Below the pieces are notes generated by a model. That model was not told the DNA's origin. It saw nothing but the letters and a program-made list of their open reading frames with translations, and did no database searches. DNA of 35,225 bases from Piscirickettsiaceae bacterium. GTDB lineage: Bacteria > Pseudomonadota > Gammaproteobacteria > Nitrosococcales > Methylophagaceae. Location of the stretch: contig JAIBDZ010000016.1 in NCBI GenBank assembly GCA_024685975.1, positions 1 through 35,225 of the forward strand, in the 5' to 3' direction. Positions 6,860-14,430 of this stretch are shown piece by piece. The position numbers and the translations under genes were made by a program. Within the stretch, counting starts at the first letter, position 1; each line of letters begins with the position of its first letter.

Positions 6860-8161
6860 TTCGGCATGATCCTCATCTTCATATAATTTGATACAGTTTC
6901 GTCCGGCAATTTTAGCGCGATACATCGCTCTATCTGCTAACTCAAACAAACTATTCAAGCTATATTTTTCATGATCATTGACCGTTGCAACGCCAACACT
7001 GACCGTGATCGCGACATTGCCAGGTTTGAACTGTTCTAGCCTTTTTTGAATACGTTCCATCAACGTCACGGCTGTTGCAGCTTCACAGTTCGACAATAAA
7101 AAGACAAACTCTTCACTTGCCCAACGGGCAATCATATCTTCATCACGAACAAAGCGCTTTAACCACACGCCAAATTCGCCTAAGACTTTATCACCAGTCG
7201 AATAACCAAAAGACTCATTAATCGTTTTAAAATGATCAATATCCATCACAGCCATGGACAATGGACGTTTAAACCGTTGCGCTTCACTAAAATATTTACC
7301 GGCAAATTCACGCAAAGCATGACGGTTAAATAATTGTGTCAACTCATCCAACATCGCTAAGCTGTGTAAAGAGGCTTGTTGTGAGCGTAACTCTAACATC
7401 CGTTGATAACTCACAATATGATTAAAGACACGTTGTCTGAGTTCTTCTCGCACAATCGGTTTCGCGACATAATCATTCACGCCAAGATGAAATAATTCGA
7501 TCTTACGTGACGCATTATCAAAACCCGATGTCGCAATAATCGGGATAGAACCATATTCGCCTTGGAAGCGACTGATCTTGCGTACCAATGTGATACCGCT
7601 CATCGCGCCTTCCAGCATAATATCCGTAATGATTAAATCATATTGACCGGTTCTAAACGCTTCCCACGCGCCTTCGGCATGGGTATAGGCATCGACATCT
7701 AAGCCCATATCTGTCAACAAATCGATAATAATCTCTTGTAATACTTGAGAGTCTTCGATAAACAAGACACGACCAGACAACTGGCGTACTTCACGCTCAA
7801 CAAGGCGTTGAACATAAATTTCAAGCTCAGTGATATCTTGCTTACTGAAAATATCAGTCGCACCGGCCAAGAGAGCTTGCTTTAAAGTCCGTGGATTATC
7901 TTCAACTGTCAGTACAATCACCGACACATAATCATAACCCGCTAAAGCACGTGCTTTACTACAAAACTCACTACCGGTGATATCAGTCAGGTTATCGCTG
8001 CAACAAATTAAGCTAAACCGTTGACGCTTGGCGAGTAACAAACCTTCATGGCCTGTTTTGCATGCATCAACTTTAAAACCTGCTTGTTCTAGCAGCAAGC
8101 TAACTGCTTGCCGAGATGCAACATCATTATCTATGACAAGGGCATGTAACGCTCGCATCAA
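6848..8161 (-). CDS. Response regulator with two receiver domains and a variant GGDEF domain
   Basis: A 437-residue cytoplasmic signalling protein. Receiver 1 spans about 5-122, with acidic pocket DND (11-13) and likely phosphoacceptor Asp56. Receiver 2 spans about 131-250, with ED (136-137), Asp180 in IITDIML, Thr211 and Lys234 in VAKP. The GGDEF domain spans about 270-430. The active-site loop reads ASEEF (348-352), not GG(D/E)EF, while the RxxD product-inhibition site is intact (Arg339-Asp342, five residues upstream). The layout resembles PleD-type diguanylate cyclases, but both glycines of the signature are changed, so cyclase activity is uncertain and the domain may act as a c-di-GMP receptor. 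No sensor kinase is adjacent. The end is separated from leuC by one base. Confidence 0.93.
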   Translation of the reverse strand: MMRALHALVIDNDVASRQAVSLLLEQAGFKVDACKTGHEGLLLAKRQRFSLICCSDNLTDITGSEFCSKARALAGYDYVSVIVLTVEDNPRTLKQALLAGATDIFSKQDITELEIYVQRLVEREVRQLSGRVLFIEDSQVLQEIIIDLLTDMGLDVDAYTHAEGAWEAFRTGQYDLIITDIMLEGAMSGITLVRKISRFQGEYGSIPIIATSGFDNASRKIELFHLGVNDYVAKPIVREELRQRVFNHIVSYQRMLELRSQQASLHSLAMLDELTQLFNRHALREFAGKYFSEAQRFKRPLSMAVMDIDHFKTINESFGYSTGDKVLGEFGVWLKRFVRDEDMIARWASEEFVFLLSNCEAATAVTLMERIQKRLEQFKPGNVAITVSVGVATVNDHEKYSLNSLFELADRAMYRAKIAGRNCIKLYEDEDHAEHTE

Positions 8162-8203
8162 ACACCTTGCACAATGATGACACGCACCATTGCCCTTTTA
8201 ACT

Positions 8204-8920
8204 CTATTTTCTTTCATCACTCATTCTTCCTTGTTCAAGCAATAGTCTAGTAAAGGCCGTCCTCAAATAGAACCCTTTAGGATTGATCTTCTGTGCTAGA
8301 CCTTCAGATGATACACCCATTGCCAACACAAGGCTATTCGCGGCTTTAGGTCTAATTTGTAGATATTGTCCTTCATGTGCAGTGATTTCCGCTTGTTCAC
8401 CTAAGACAACACGATCCATCAATTCTTCCCAGTCTTGCTGTAACAATCGTGCTTGCTCAGCGTCCGGTTGCCATAACCATGCTTGACCAATATAACGTTC
8501 ATTAAGTGGGATCGTGTTATCTGCTTCAATCGGCACCCATAACACATGGGCTAACTTTCGACGTAGCCAACTTTGTTGCCAATTGATATTACCAGCGGTC
8601 TGTAAAGCGACAGTACACACATAGGTCGATTCTTTCGGTAAGCCATGTTTATTTAGTGGCAAGGTTTTTAGTTCGACACCAAGTCCCATAAAATCAGGCT
8701 CAGCGCGATTACCAGCATCAGCGCCCAACACCTGTTCCAACAAAGAACCAACCCAACCTTTATGGCGACGCAAATCATCAGGCACTGGCAAACCATGCGC
8801 TTTAGCAACCTGCCCAAGCGTTTGTCCTGCGATCTGATCACAACGAGTCATCAACTCCGCCAAAGAGCTTGGCGGCATGATCTGAGATGACATCCCTTCA
8901 TTAGGCTTATCAAAAGTCAT
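8204..8920 (-). CDS. mutH: DNA mismatch repair endonuclease MutH
   Basis: Nicks the unmethylated strand at hemimethylated GATC sites in methyl-directed mismatch repair with MutS and MutL. The catalytic residues are visible in EPDFMGLGVELKTLP as Asp, Glu and Lys (Asp76, Glu83, Lys85 with this start), together with RRHKGWVGSLLE near the N-terminus and EYLQIRPKAAN-type QYLQIRPKAAN and GFYLRTAFT near the end, all as in E. coli MutH. The start is uncertain. The ATG at 8920 gives 238 residues; an ATG at 8893 would give 229, the E. coli length, but has AAGGG directly against it; a GTG at 8956 is also in frame. The gene is divergent from yadG. MutH implies Dam-type methylation in this organism. Confidence 0.95.
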   Translation of the reverse strand: MTFDKPNEGMSSQIMPPSSLAELMTRCDQIAGQTLGQVAKAHGLPVPDDLRRHKGWVGSLLEQVLGADAGNRAEPDFMGLGVELKTLPLNKHGLPKESTYVCTVALQTAGNINWQQSWLRRKLAHVLWVPIEADNTIPLNERYIGQAWLWQPDAEQARLLQQDWEELMDRVVLGEQAEITAHEGQYLQIRPKAANSLVLAMGVSSEGLAQKINPKGFYLRTAFTRLLLEQGRMSDERK

Positions 8921-8968
8921 ACAAGCATGATACCCTAAGGTCTTTAAACTGCCCACCTACAAAACCTC

Positions 8969-9883
8969 GTGAATGCGCTTTCCATCAAACAATTAAGTAA
9001 AACCTACTCTAATGGCGTACACGCTTTAAACAATATTAGTCTTGAGGTCAAACAAGGCGATTTTTTTGCTTTATTAGGGCCAAACGGTGCAGGAAAGTCA
9101 ACGACGATAGGCATTATCAGCTCACTGGTGAATAAAACAGCCGGCAGTGTCTCTATTTTTGGTCATGACTTAGAAACGGAAACAGAGCAAGCCAAATCAT
9201 ACTTAGGTCTTGTACCGCAAGAATTTAATTTCAATGGTTTTGAGCAAGTTAAACACATTCTCATCACACAAGCGGGTTACTATGGTATCCCAGCCTCAGA
9301 AGCTGAACCTTATGCCGACACATTATTAAAACAACTCGGCTTATGGGATAAACGTCACAGCCCTTCTCGTGCGCTATCTGGCGGCATGAAACGCCGCTTG
9401 ATGATTGCCAGAGCATTGATTCATAAACCTAAATTATTAATCTTAGATGAACCCACAGCAGGCGTTGATATCGAATTACGTCGTTCTATGTGGCACTTTA
9501 TTCAAGATATCAATAACACAGGTACAACCATTATTCTAACCACCCACTATCTTGAAGAAGCCGAAAACCTCTGCCGGAATATTGCCATCATCGACCAAGG
9601 TAAAATCATTGAAAATACCGACATGAAGTCGCTATTAAACCGGCTTGATAATGCGACTTTCATTATGGATTTGGCTGAACCCGTAGAAACTTTACCTGAC
9701 TTGGCGCCTTTTCAATTAACCGCCATCGATGCCACCACTATTGAAGTCAGTTTGGCAAAAGACGAATCGCTTAATGCCTTATTTGCTCAATTAAGCCAAC
9801 ACAATATGACCGTGATCAGCATGAAAAATAAAGCCAACCGCTTAGAAGAGCTTTTCCTCTCTTTGGTGACAACACCATCATGA
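8969..9883 (+). CDS. yadG: ABC-2 type exporter ATPase (YadG-like)
   Basis: The 304-residue ATP-binding subunit of an ABC exporter whose substrate is not known. Walker A is GPNGAGKST (37-45), the signature is LSGGM (136-140), Walker B is LLILDE (156-161), and the switch histidine lies in LTTHYLEEAE. The match to E. coli YadG is close along the whole length, including LVPQEFNFN and the C-terminal NKANRLEELF. The only usable start is a GTG, since a stop codon lies upstream in frame a few codons earlier; there is no Shine-Dalgarno sequence before it, which is unusual. It overlaps yadH by four bases (ATGA), implying coupled translation. Confidence 0.93.
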   Translation: MNALSIKQLSKTYSNGVHALNNISLEVKQGDFFALLGPNGAGKSTTIGIISSLVNKTAGSVSIFGHDLETETEQAKSYLGLVPQEFNFNGFEQVKHILITQAGYYGIPASEAEPYADTLLKQLGLWDKRHSPSRALSGGMKRRLMIARALIHKPKLLILDEPTAGVDIELRRSMWHFIQDINNTGTTIILTTHYLEEAENLCRNIAIIDQGKIIENTDMKSLLNRLDNATFIMDLAEPVETLPDLAPFQLTAIDATTIEVSLAKDESLNALFAQLSQHNMTVISMKNKANRLEELFLSLVTTPS

Positions 9884-10656
9884 ATATCAGTCCGCAACAT
9901 TGGGTCGCTTTCAATACCCTCGTCACTCACGAAGTGCGCCGCTTTATTCGTATTTGGCCACAAACCTTGTTGCCACCAGCGATTACGATGACGCTGTACT
10001 TTATTATTTTTGGTAATTTAATTGGCAGCCGAATTGGTGTAATGAGTGGCTTTAACTATATCGACTATATCGCGCCCGGCATCATCATGATGTCAGTGAT
10101 TAATAATGCTTACGCCAATGTTGCGTCTTCTTTTTTCAGTGCGAAATTTCAAAACCACATTGAAGAATTGCTCATTGCCCCCATTCCAAACTATCTGATC
10201 CTAGCGGGTTATGTCGCCGGTGGGGCGGCACGAGGATTATTAGTGGGTATCATTGTCACCTGCGTGGCACTGTTTTTTACTGCCTTGCCGGTGCAACATA
10301 TATTTATGACGATTTTGATTGTTTTCTTAAGTGCGATTTTATTTGCATTAGGCGGCTTTATTAATGGCATTTACGCCAAAAGCTTTGACCAAATCGCCAT
10401 CATCCCTACTTTTATCTTAACGCCTTTGACCTATCTTGGCGGTGTCTTTTATTCCATTTCATTATTGCCTGATTTTTGGCAAAACGTTTCGCTGGCAAAC
10501 CCTATTTTATATATGGTCAACGCTTTTCGTTATACCATGCTGGGCGTCTCTGATATCCCGATAGCCACCGCATTTAGCATTATTATCTTGTGCATTGTTG
10601 GTATGGTGTGGCTTGCCTTACGTCTACTCAATAAAGGCACTGGGCTTAGGCACTAA
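9880..10656 (+). CDS. yadH: ABC-2 type exporter permease (YadH-like)
   Basis: Membrane partner of the preceding ATPase, 258 residues with about six hydrophobic segments. Conserved YadH stretches are present: LYFIIFGNLIGSRIG, the segment MMSVINNAYANVASSFF, and PTFILTPLTYLGGVFY. The start ATG overlaps the yadG stop. Its last 33 bases overlap the 3' end of the convergent dusA, so both C-termini are encoded by the same DNA. The transported substrate is not established for this family. Confidence 0.93.
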   Translation: MNISPQHWVAFNTLVTHEVRRFIRIWPQTLLPPAITMTLYFIIFGNLIGSRIGVMSGFNYIDYIAPGIIMMSVINNAYANVASSFFSAKFQNHIEELLIAPIPNYLILAGYVAGGAARGLLVGIIVTCVALFFTALPVQHIFMTILIVFLSAILFALGGFINGIYAKSFDQIAIIPTFILTPLTYLGGVFYSISLLPDFWQNVSLANPILYMVNAFRYTMLGVSDIPIATAFSIIILCIVGMVWLALRLLNKGTGLRH

Positions 10657-11625
10657 GGCCAACGCATCACGAATAAGTGAAATATCAGCGCCAGGCTTGT
10701 GCGCATGCTCACTTAAATGTCGGCGCCATGCTTTAGCGCCTGGTTGACCTTGAAATAATCCTAATAAATGCCGTGTGATTGACTTCAAGGCTCGCCCTTC
10801 TGCCATGCGTTCACGGATATAAGGCAACATTGCCTCCACTACTTCATGACGGCTCAAGCCAAGATCTGCTTGCCCAAAAACAAGGCTATCCGCTGTCGCC
10901 AAGGTATACGGATCATGATAAGCCACACGTCCAACCATCGTGCCATCAACATGCTGTAGATGCGTTTGCACTTCATCTAATGAACTAATGCCACCATTAA
11001 TTGAAATCTGTAACTCAGGATAATCCTGCTTAATGTCATACACTCTTTGATAATTGAGCGGCGGCACATCACGATTTTCTTTCGGGCTTAACCCCGACAG
11101 CCACGCCTTACGCGCATGCAAAATAAAGGTCTCACAACCCGCAGCCTTTACCGTCTCAATAAACTGCGTTAAAAAAGCATAACTATCTTGCTCATCAATA
11201 CCCAATCGCGTTTTCACTGTCACAGGAATTGACACCGCCGCTTGCATCGCTGCCACACATTCTGCCACCAGCTGCGGCTCAGCCATCAAACAAGCTCCAA
11301 AGCTACCCGACTGCACGCGATCACTAGGACAACCCACATTGATATTCACTTCGTTATAGCCAAAGTCTTGTGCCATCACAGCACATTCAGCCATCGCCTT
11401 CGGATCAGAGCCACCTAGCTGCAACGCCAAAGGGCCTTCAATCTTATCGTGAGATAAAAAGCGTTCCCGATCGCCGTGGAGTAATGCGCCCGTTGTTACC
11501 ATCTCGGTATAGAGCAAACACTGACGCGAGATCAATCGCACAAAGTAGCGAAAATCGCGATTCGTCCAATCCAGCATCGGCGCAACCGACAAACGATGGG
11601 CATGAGAAAGGTCAACTGAGGTCAT
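10624..11625 (-). CDS. dusA: tRNA-dihydrouridine(20/20a) synthase DusA
   Basis: An FMN-dependent enzyme that reduces uridine 20 or 20a in the tRNA D-loop with NADPH. The 333-residue protein starts with the Dus motif SVAPMLDWTNRDFRYF, has the catalytic cysteine Cys99 in NINVGCPS, the DusA-type continuation DRVQSGSFGACLM, and the flavin-binding INGGISS and GTMVGRVAYHDPY segments. The C-terminal HLLGLFQGQPGAKAWRRHL is typical of DusA. It is convergent with yadH and overlaps it by 33 bases, and divergent from the metallopeptidase gene across 95 bases. Confidence 0.96.
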   Translation of the reverse strand: MTSVDLSHAHRLSVAPMLDWTNRDFRYFVRLISRQCLLYTEMVTTGALLHGDRERFLSHDKIEGPLALQLGGSDPKAMAECAVMAQDFGYNEVNINVGCPSDRVQSGSFGACLMAEPQLVAECVAAMQAAVSIPVTVKTRLGIDEQDSYAFLTQFIETVKAAGCETFILHARKAWLSGLSPKENRDVPPLNYQRVYDIKQDYPELQISINGGISSLDEVQTHLQHVDGTMVGRVAYHDPYTLATADSLVFGQADLGLSRHEVVEAMLPYIRERMAEGRALKSITRHLLGLFQGQPGAKAWRRHLSEHAHKPGADISLIRDALALVPKPSAFIE

Positions 11626-11720
11626 GTTAGCTTTACTACTTTTTACTATCAGCCTGCTATTGTCTCAAAACCTCACGTACAATAGCCATTGTTTTTATAA
11701 AACAAATACCTAAAGTCACG

Positions 11721-12428
11721 ATGCCACCATCTCACATCACAACCGAAGACTTCAAAGTCAAGCTCGTCACTCACGCTAGACGGGTTAACATTACCCTCAA
11801 AGTCAGCCCGACAGGTGTCTCGCTACACATCCCTCCCAAGCTCCCGATGGATATCGTTCACACCCTGATTGAAGAAAAAACTGACTGGATAAAACAACAA
11901 CTCGCCAAACAACCCTCGCCCGCGCCAGAGCGTCAATGGCTACAAGGCGAAACCTTATTATTATTCGGCCAAGCATTCACTTTACAATTACAACAAAAAA
12001 GCGACTCACCCAAAGTTAAACTAAGCGGCAGCGATAACACCATCACACTCTCCGGCAGACTGCATCGCATTAGCGAAAAAACACGCCGAAAAACCATTAT
12101 CGACTGGTACAAAGAACAAGCCGAACGTTATCTCAACAAACGTACCGAAGAACTCAGCCAACTAACAGGGTTAACCCCAAAATCCACCACCATCAAAACC
12201 TATAAAGCTCGCTGGGGAAGCTGCGACAAACGCGGTCATATTCAATACAACTGGCAAATTATGCAAGCCCCGCCTTCCGTCATTGACTACCTCATCATTC
12301 ACGAACTCTGCCATCTTAAACACCACAATCATGGCAAAGGGTTTTGGCGCTTAGTGACAACATTTAGCCCCGAATATCAACGAGAACAAGATTGGCTCAA
12401 ACAACATGGCGCAACATTACAACTCTAG
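11721..12428 (+). CDS. ygjP: YgjP-type zinc metallopeptidase domain protein (DUF45)
   Basis: A 235-residue protein of the YgjP / DUF45 family. The zinc-peptidase motif HELCH is at 194-198, with a further conserved histidine at 205 in NHGKGFW, and the family motif ARWGSC at 163-168. The N-terminal half has the usual R-R-x-x-I-T-L-K-V strand and a WIKQQL helix. The family is predicted to be cytoplasmic zinc proteases; no substrate can be assigned. No signal peptide is seen. It is divergent from dusA; the small gene at 12501 follows after 72 bases. Confidence 0.9.
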   Translation: MPPSHITTEDFKVKLVTHARRVNITLKVSPTGVSLHIPPKLPMDIVHTLIEEKTDWIKQQLAKQPSPAPERQWLQGETLLLFGQAFTLQLQQKSDSPKVKLSGSDNTITLSGRLHRISEKTRRKTIIDWYKEQAERYLNKRTEELSQLTGLTPKSTTIKTYKARWGSCDKRGHIQYNWQIMQAPPSVIDYLIIHELCHLKHHNHGKGFWRLVTTFSPEYQREQDWLKQHGATLQL

Positions 12429-12500
12429 AACAGTTTTAACTAACGCTTAAATTAGCATTTAGCTATAATCAACAACACATACACATAACAAGGCCTATCA

Positions 12501-12680
12501 ATGACCAACAGTGAAGACAAAGTCGACGCGTTACTCGCAAAGCACCCAAACCTAACGAAGGAAGAAGCAATCCAGATCCTAAAGGACAAAAACGAACGTA
12601 AAAAGAAAAAACGTTCAGATAAGGCAGAAAGAATTAACGCCAAAATACTGAAGAATGAAGAAAATAAACCTGAGCAGTAA
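12501..12680 (+). CDS. Small lysine-rich hypothetical protein, 59 aa
   Basis: A short gene with AAGG about nine bases before the ATG and a possible -10 box TATAAT at 12464-12469. The product begins MTNSEDKVDALLAKHPNLT and continues with a charged helix containing KNERKKKKRSDKAER. About 40 percent of residues are Lys, Arg, Glu or Asp, with no membrane segment and no cysteine. The first half, HPNLTKEEAIQILK, looks like a short helical hairpin; the rest is probably a long basic helix that could bind nucleic acid or ribosomes, which is inference. I do not recognise the family. Clean coding signals and separation from its neighbours support a real gene. Confidence 0.65.
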   Translation: MTNSEDKVDALLAKHPNLTKEEAIQILKDKNERKKKKRSDKAERINAKILKNEENKPEQ

Positions 12681-12964
12681 TTTAAAACAACATATCAATA
12701 ATAAAAGCACATTAACTCATTTTATTTTCATCAAAACTTAAATAGATATCAACATAGTTCAATAAAATGAAAGATATTTAGTGATTTAAGTTCTGTTTTA
12801 TAGACAAAGTTGACGTTTTTAAACGCTAAGCCGATATAATGATTGAACTTTATCGAGCGAGCATGACGTCTCTTGCCATACATCGCCATTGCACAGTCAA
12901 GGATATCGGAATGGGCTTCAGGACGCTCTTTAAGCATTATTCATATAATGTCACCCCAATACCA
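12681..12964. other. AT-rich intergenic stretch before the acyltransferase gene
   Basis: Mostly AT-rich DNA. A likely promoter is TTGACG (12810-12815) with TATAAT (12835-12840) and a 19-base spacer. From about 12853 to 12940 the base composition rises and becomes codon-like on both strands without a recognisable product; on the minus strand it reads ERPEAHSDILDCAMAMYG, which may be a remnant of another gene or element. No RNA gene was recognised. Confidence 0.4.
12810..12840 (+). promoter_or_regulatory. Possible promoter of the acyltransferase gene
   Basis: TTGACG (12810-12815) and a perfect TATAAT (12835-12840), spacer 19 bases. The -10 box overlaps the most upstream in-frame ATG (12839), which argues against that ATG as the start codon. 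Confidence 0.5.
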
Positions 12965-14107
12965 ATGAAAAAGATTGGCTATATCCCAACCCTTGATGGG
13001 TGGAGAGCAATAGCTATTTTATTAGTAATGACATCACATGCTTCTGATGACTTAATCCACTACTTTGGACAGAGCGCATTTATTTCCATGCTTGCTGATA
13101 ATGGTCTATTAGGCGTAAGAGTCTTTTTTGCCATCAGTGGTTTCTTAATTACATCTCGAATACTTGAAGAAATTCAAATGACGGGACAACTCAATTATAA
13201 AAACTTTTTTGTTAGACGAGCCTTTCGAATATTACCGCCATTATTTTTCTTCGGCATCATCATGGCTTTATTTGGGTTAACATCGATCATTCCTATCAGC
13301 CTGAACCAGTGGTTTGGAGGAATGTTCTTTTACGCCAATTTAATTGAAAAGCCATGGTATTTAGGGCATTTATGGTCTCTAGCCGTAGAAGAACATTTCT
13401 ATATCTTTTGGCCCTTTGTTTTTTCAATATTAATTATCGGTAGAAAATTAAATCTCATCGTTTTATTTATCCTTCTTTTATGTGTCTGGCGTGTTTTTGC
13501 ATGGAAGTTTCAGCTCTACTCATCCCCTGCTATTTTTTGGGGTCGAACAGATACACAGTTGGATGGATTATTATGGGGAGCTTGTGCTGCCTGCATTTAT
13601 CAGCAGCTTCCTCATTGGACATTTAGGTCAAATTTAGGATATCTAAACATCCTAATGTTCGGTGCCTTAATTTCATCGGTTTTTATCACGTTTGACGACT
13701 ATAAACTCAATTTCATTCAATATTCTGCTGAATCTTTTTTAATCGCCTACATCATTTTAATACTGACTCTTAATCATGCTTTCCAAAAAATATTTGAACT
13801 CCAAATATTACGCTGGGTTGGGAAAATTTCTTATAGCCTTTATCTTTGGCAGCAACTATTTTTAGTTAACGATGAAAGTAAAATTATTGAATTAGCTTTT
13901 ATGCAAAGTCTCCCTATAAATTTAATCCTGACTTTCGCCGCCGCTTGTTTTAGCTATTACTTAATTGAACGTAAATTTATCAAAATAGGATACAAAATAG
14001 CACCGCCAACGACCCCAGGCAGACCAGATAACTTAACCAACGTAGCAGAAGATGTTGATAAGACTTTCCAATCGGCCCTTGCTCCGAAGTCGAATATTGA
14101 AAAGTGA
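12965..14107 (+). CDS. Membrane acyltransferase of the OafA/YrhL (acyltransferase 3) family
   Basis: An integral inner-membrane protein of about ten hydrophobic segments that probably transfers acetyl or other acyl groups to a surface sugar. Family landmarks are IPTLDGWRAIAILLV at the N-terminus, the essential histidine His25 in TSHASDD, VRVFFAISGFLI (51-62), RRAFRILPP (84-92) and HLWSLAVEEHFYIFWP. With the start at 12965 it has 380 residues and begins as the family usually does; an ATG at 12911 with AAGGA upstream is an alternative. Roughly the last 35 residues, from PPTTPGRPD to the stop, follow the final membrane helix, differ in composition and are encoded by an intergenic repeat-like element, so the original end may have been replaced. 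The gene is more AT-rich than its neighbours, compatible with transfer. Confidence 0.88.
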   Translation: MKKIGYIPTLDGWRAIAILLVMTSHASDDLIHYFGQSAFISMLADNGLLGVRVFFAISGFLITSRILEEIQMTGQLNYKNFFVRRAFRILPPLFFFGIIMALFGLTSIIPISLNQWFGGMFFYANLIEKPWYLGHLWSLAVEEHFYIFWPFVFSILIIGRKLNLIVLFILLLCVWRVFAWKFQLYSSPAIFWGRTDTQLDGLLWGACAACIYQQLPHWTFRSNLGYLNILMFGALISSVFITFDDYKLNFIQYSAESFLIAYIILILTLNHAFQKIFELQILRWVGKISYSLYLWQQLFLVNDESKIIELAFMQSLPINLILTFAAACFSYYLIERKFIKIGYKIAPPTTPGRPDNLTNVAEDVDKTFQSALAPKSNIEK

Positions 14108-14235
14108 GGCACCCGCAGGGCAAGCATGGGCTGGCCTTTTGTTTGGTTCCGTTTATTTTGGCCACGCAAAATAAATGAACGCCCCACGGCAGTGGATATC
14201 AAAATAGCTTCACGCCAGTGGCAACAAAAAAACCA
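14003..14235. repeat. Possible dispersed intergenic repeat element
   Basis: The segment differs in composition from the AT-rich gene it follows. It contains a hairpin CCGTTTATTTTG-type stem (14150-14160 with 14167-14177), a small CCAC/GTGG hairpin (14184-14195), and is open in more than one frame on the minus strand, where it reads LALRVPHFSIFDFGARADWK. Such multi-frame openness is common in dispersed intergenic repeats of gammaproteobacteria. Only one copy lies in this window, so the repeat status is inference. Its left limit is judged only from where the acyltransferase membrane domain ends. Confidence 0.45.
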
Positions 14236-14238
14236 AAC

Positions 14239-14267
14239 TTGTCCCCAACCCAAATCAAAGCTAAAAT
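14239..14267 (+). promoter_or_regulatory. Predicted promoter of the riboswitch-metK-ahcY transcript
   Basis: TTGTCC (14239-14244) and TAAAAT (14262-14267) with a 17-base spacer. Transcription would start near 14274, immediately before the 5' strand of riboswitch helix P1, which supports both calls. Confidence 0.6.
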
Positions 14268-14275
14268 ACGCCATC

Positions 14276-14345
14276 GAATAAGGAACGCTGCAACAGGCAT
14301 CGCCTGCTAGGCTTATTCACGATAAATCTCAAACTGCGTTCATTA
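14276..14345 (+). ncRNA. S-adenosylhomocysteine (SAH) riboswitch
   Basis: The RNA matches the SAH riboswitch plan. Helix P1 is GAATAAG (14276-14282) with CTTATTC (14312-14318). Helix P2 is CAGGC (14294-14298) with GCCTG (14302-14306). The pseudoknot is GAACGC (14283-14288) with GCGTTC (14336-14341). The conserved single-stranded blocks AGGA-CGCTGCAA and GCTAGGCT are present, and paired positions differ from the usual consensus in a compensating way. The known class raises expression when SAH accumulates, usually of ahcY. Here the first gene downstream is metK, then ahcY. A further imperfect stem (14352-14363 with 14392-14402) lies between the aptamer and the metK ribosome binding site and may belong to the expression platform, which is inference. 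Confidence 0.93.
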
Positions 14346-14430
14346 TTAACAGGTAACTGATAGTAATGGACCATCGTGTTCCACACCCCAACTATCTTTA
14401 CCGTAGTCACACTTTGAAAGAGGAACGACT

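Noticed and set aside
12839-12964. Most upstream ATG of the acyltransferase frame as start
   Set aside because: It overlaps a TATAAT -10 box and lacks a ribosome binding site; the family N-terminus begins at 12965.
13957-14274. Minus-strand open frames (up to 105 codons) over the acyltransferase end
   Set aside because: Open in two frames with low-complexity, non-globular translations and no ribosome binding site; better explained by an intergenic repeat.
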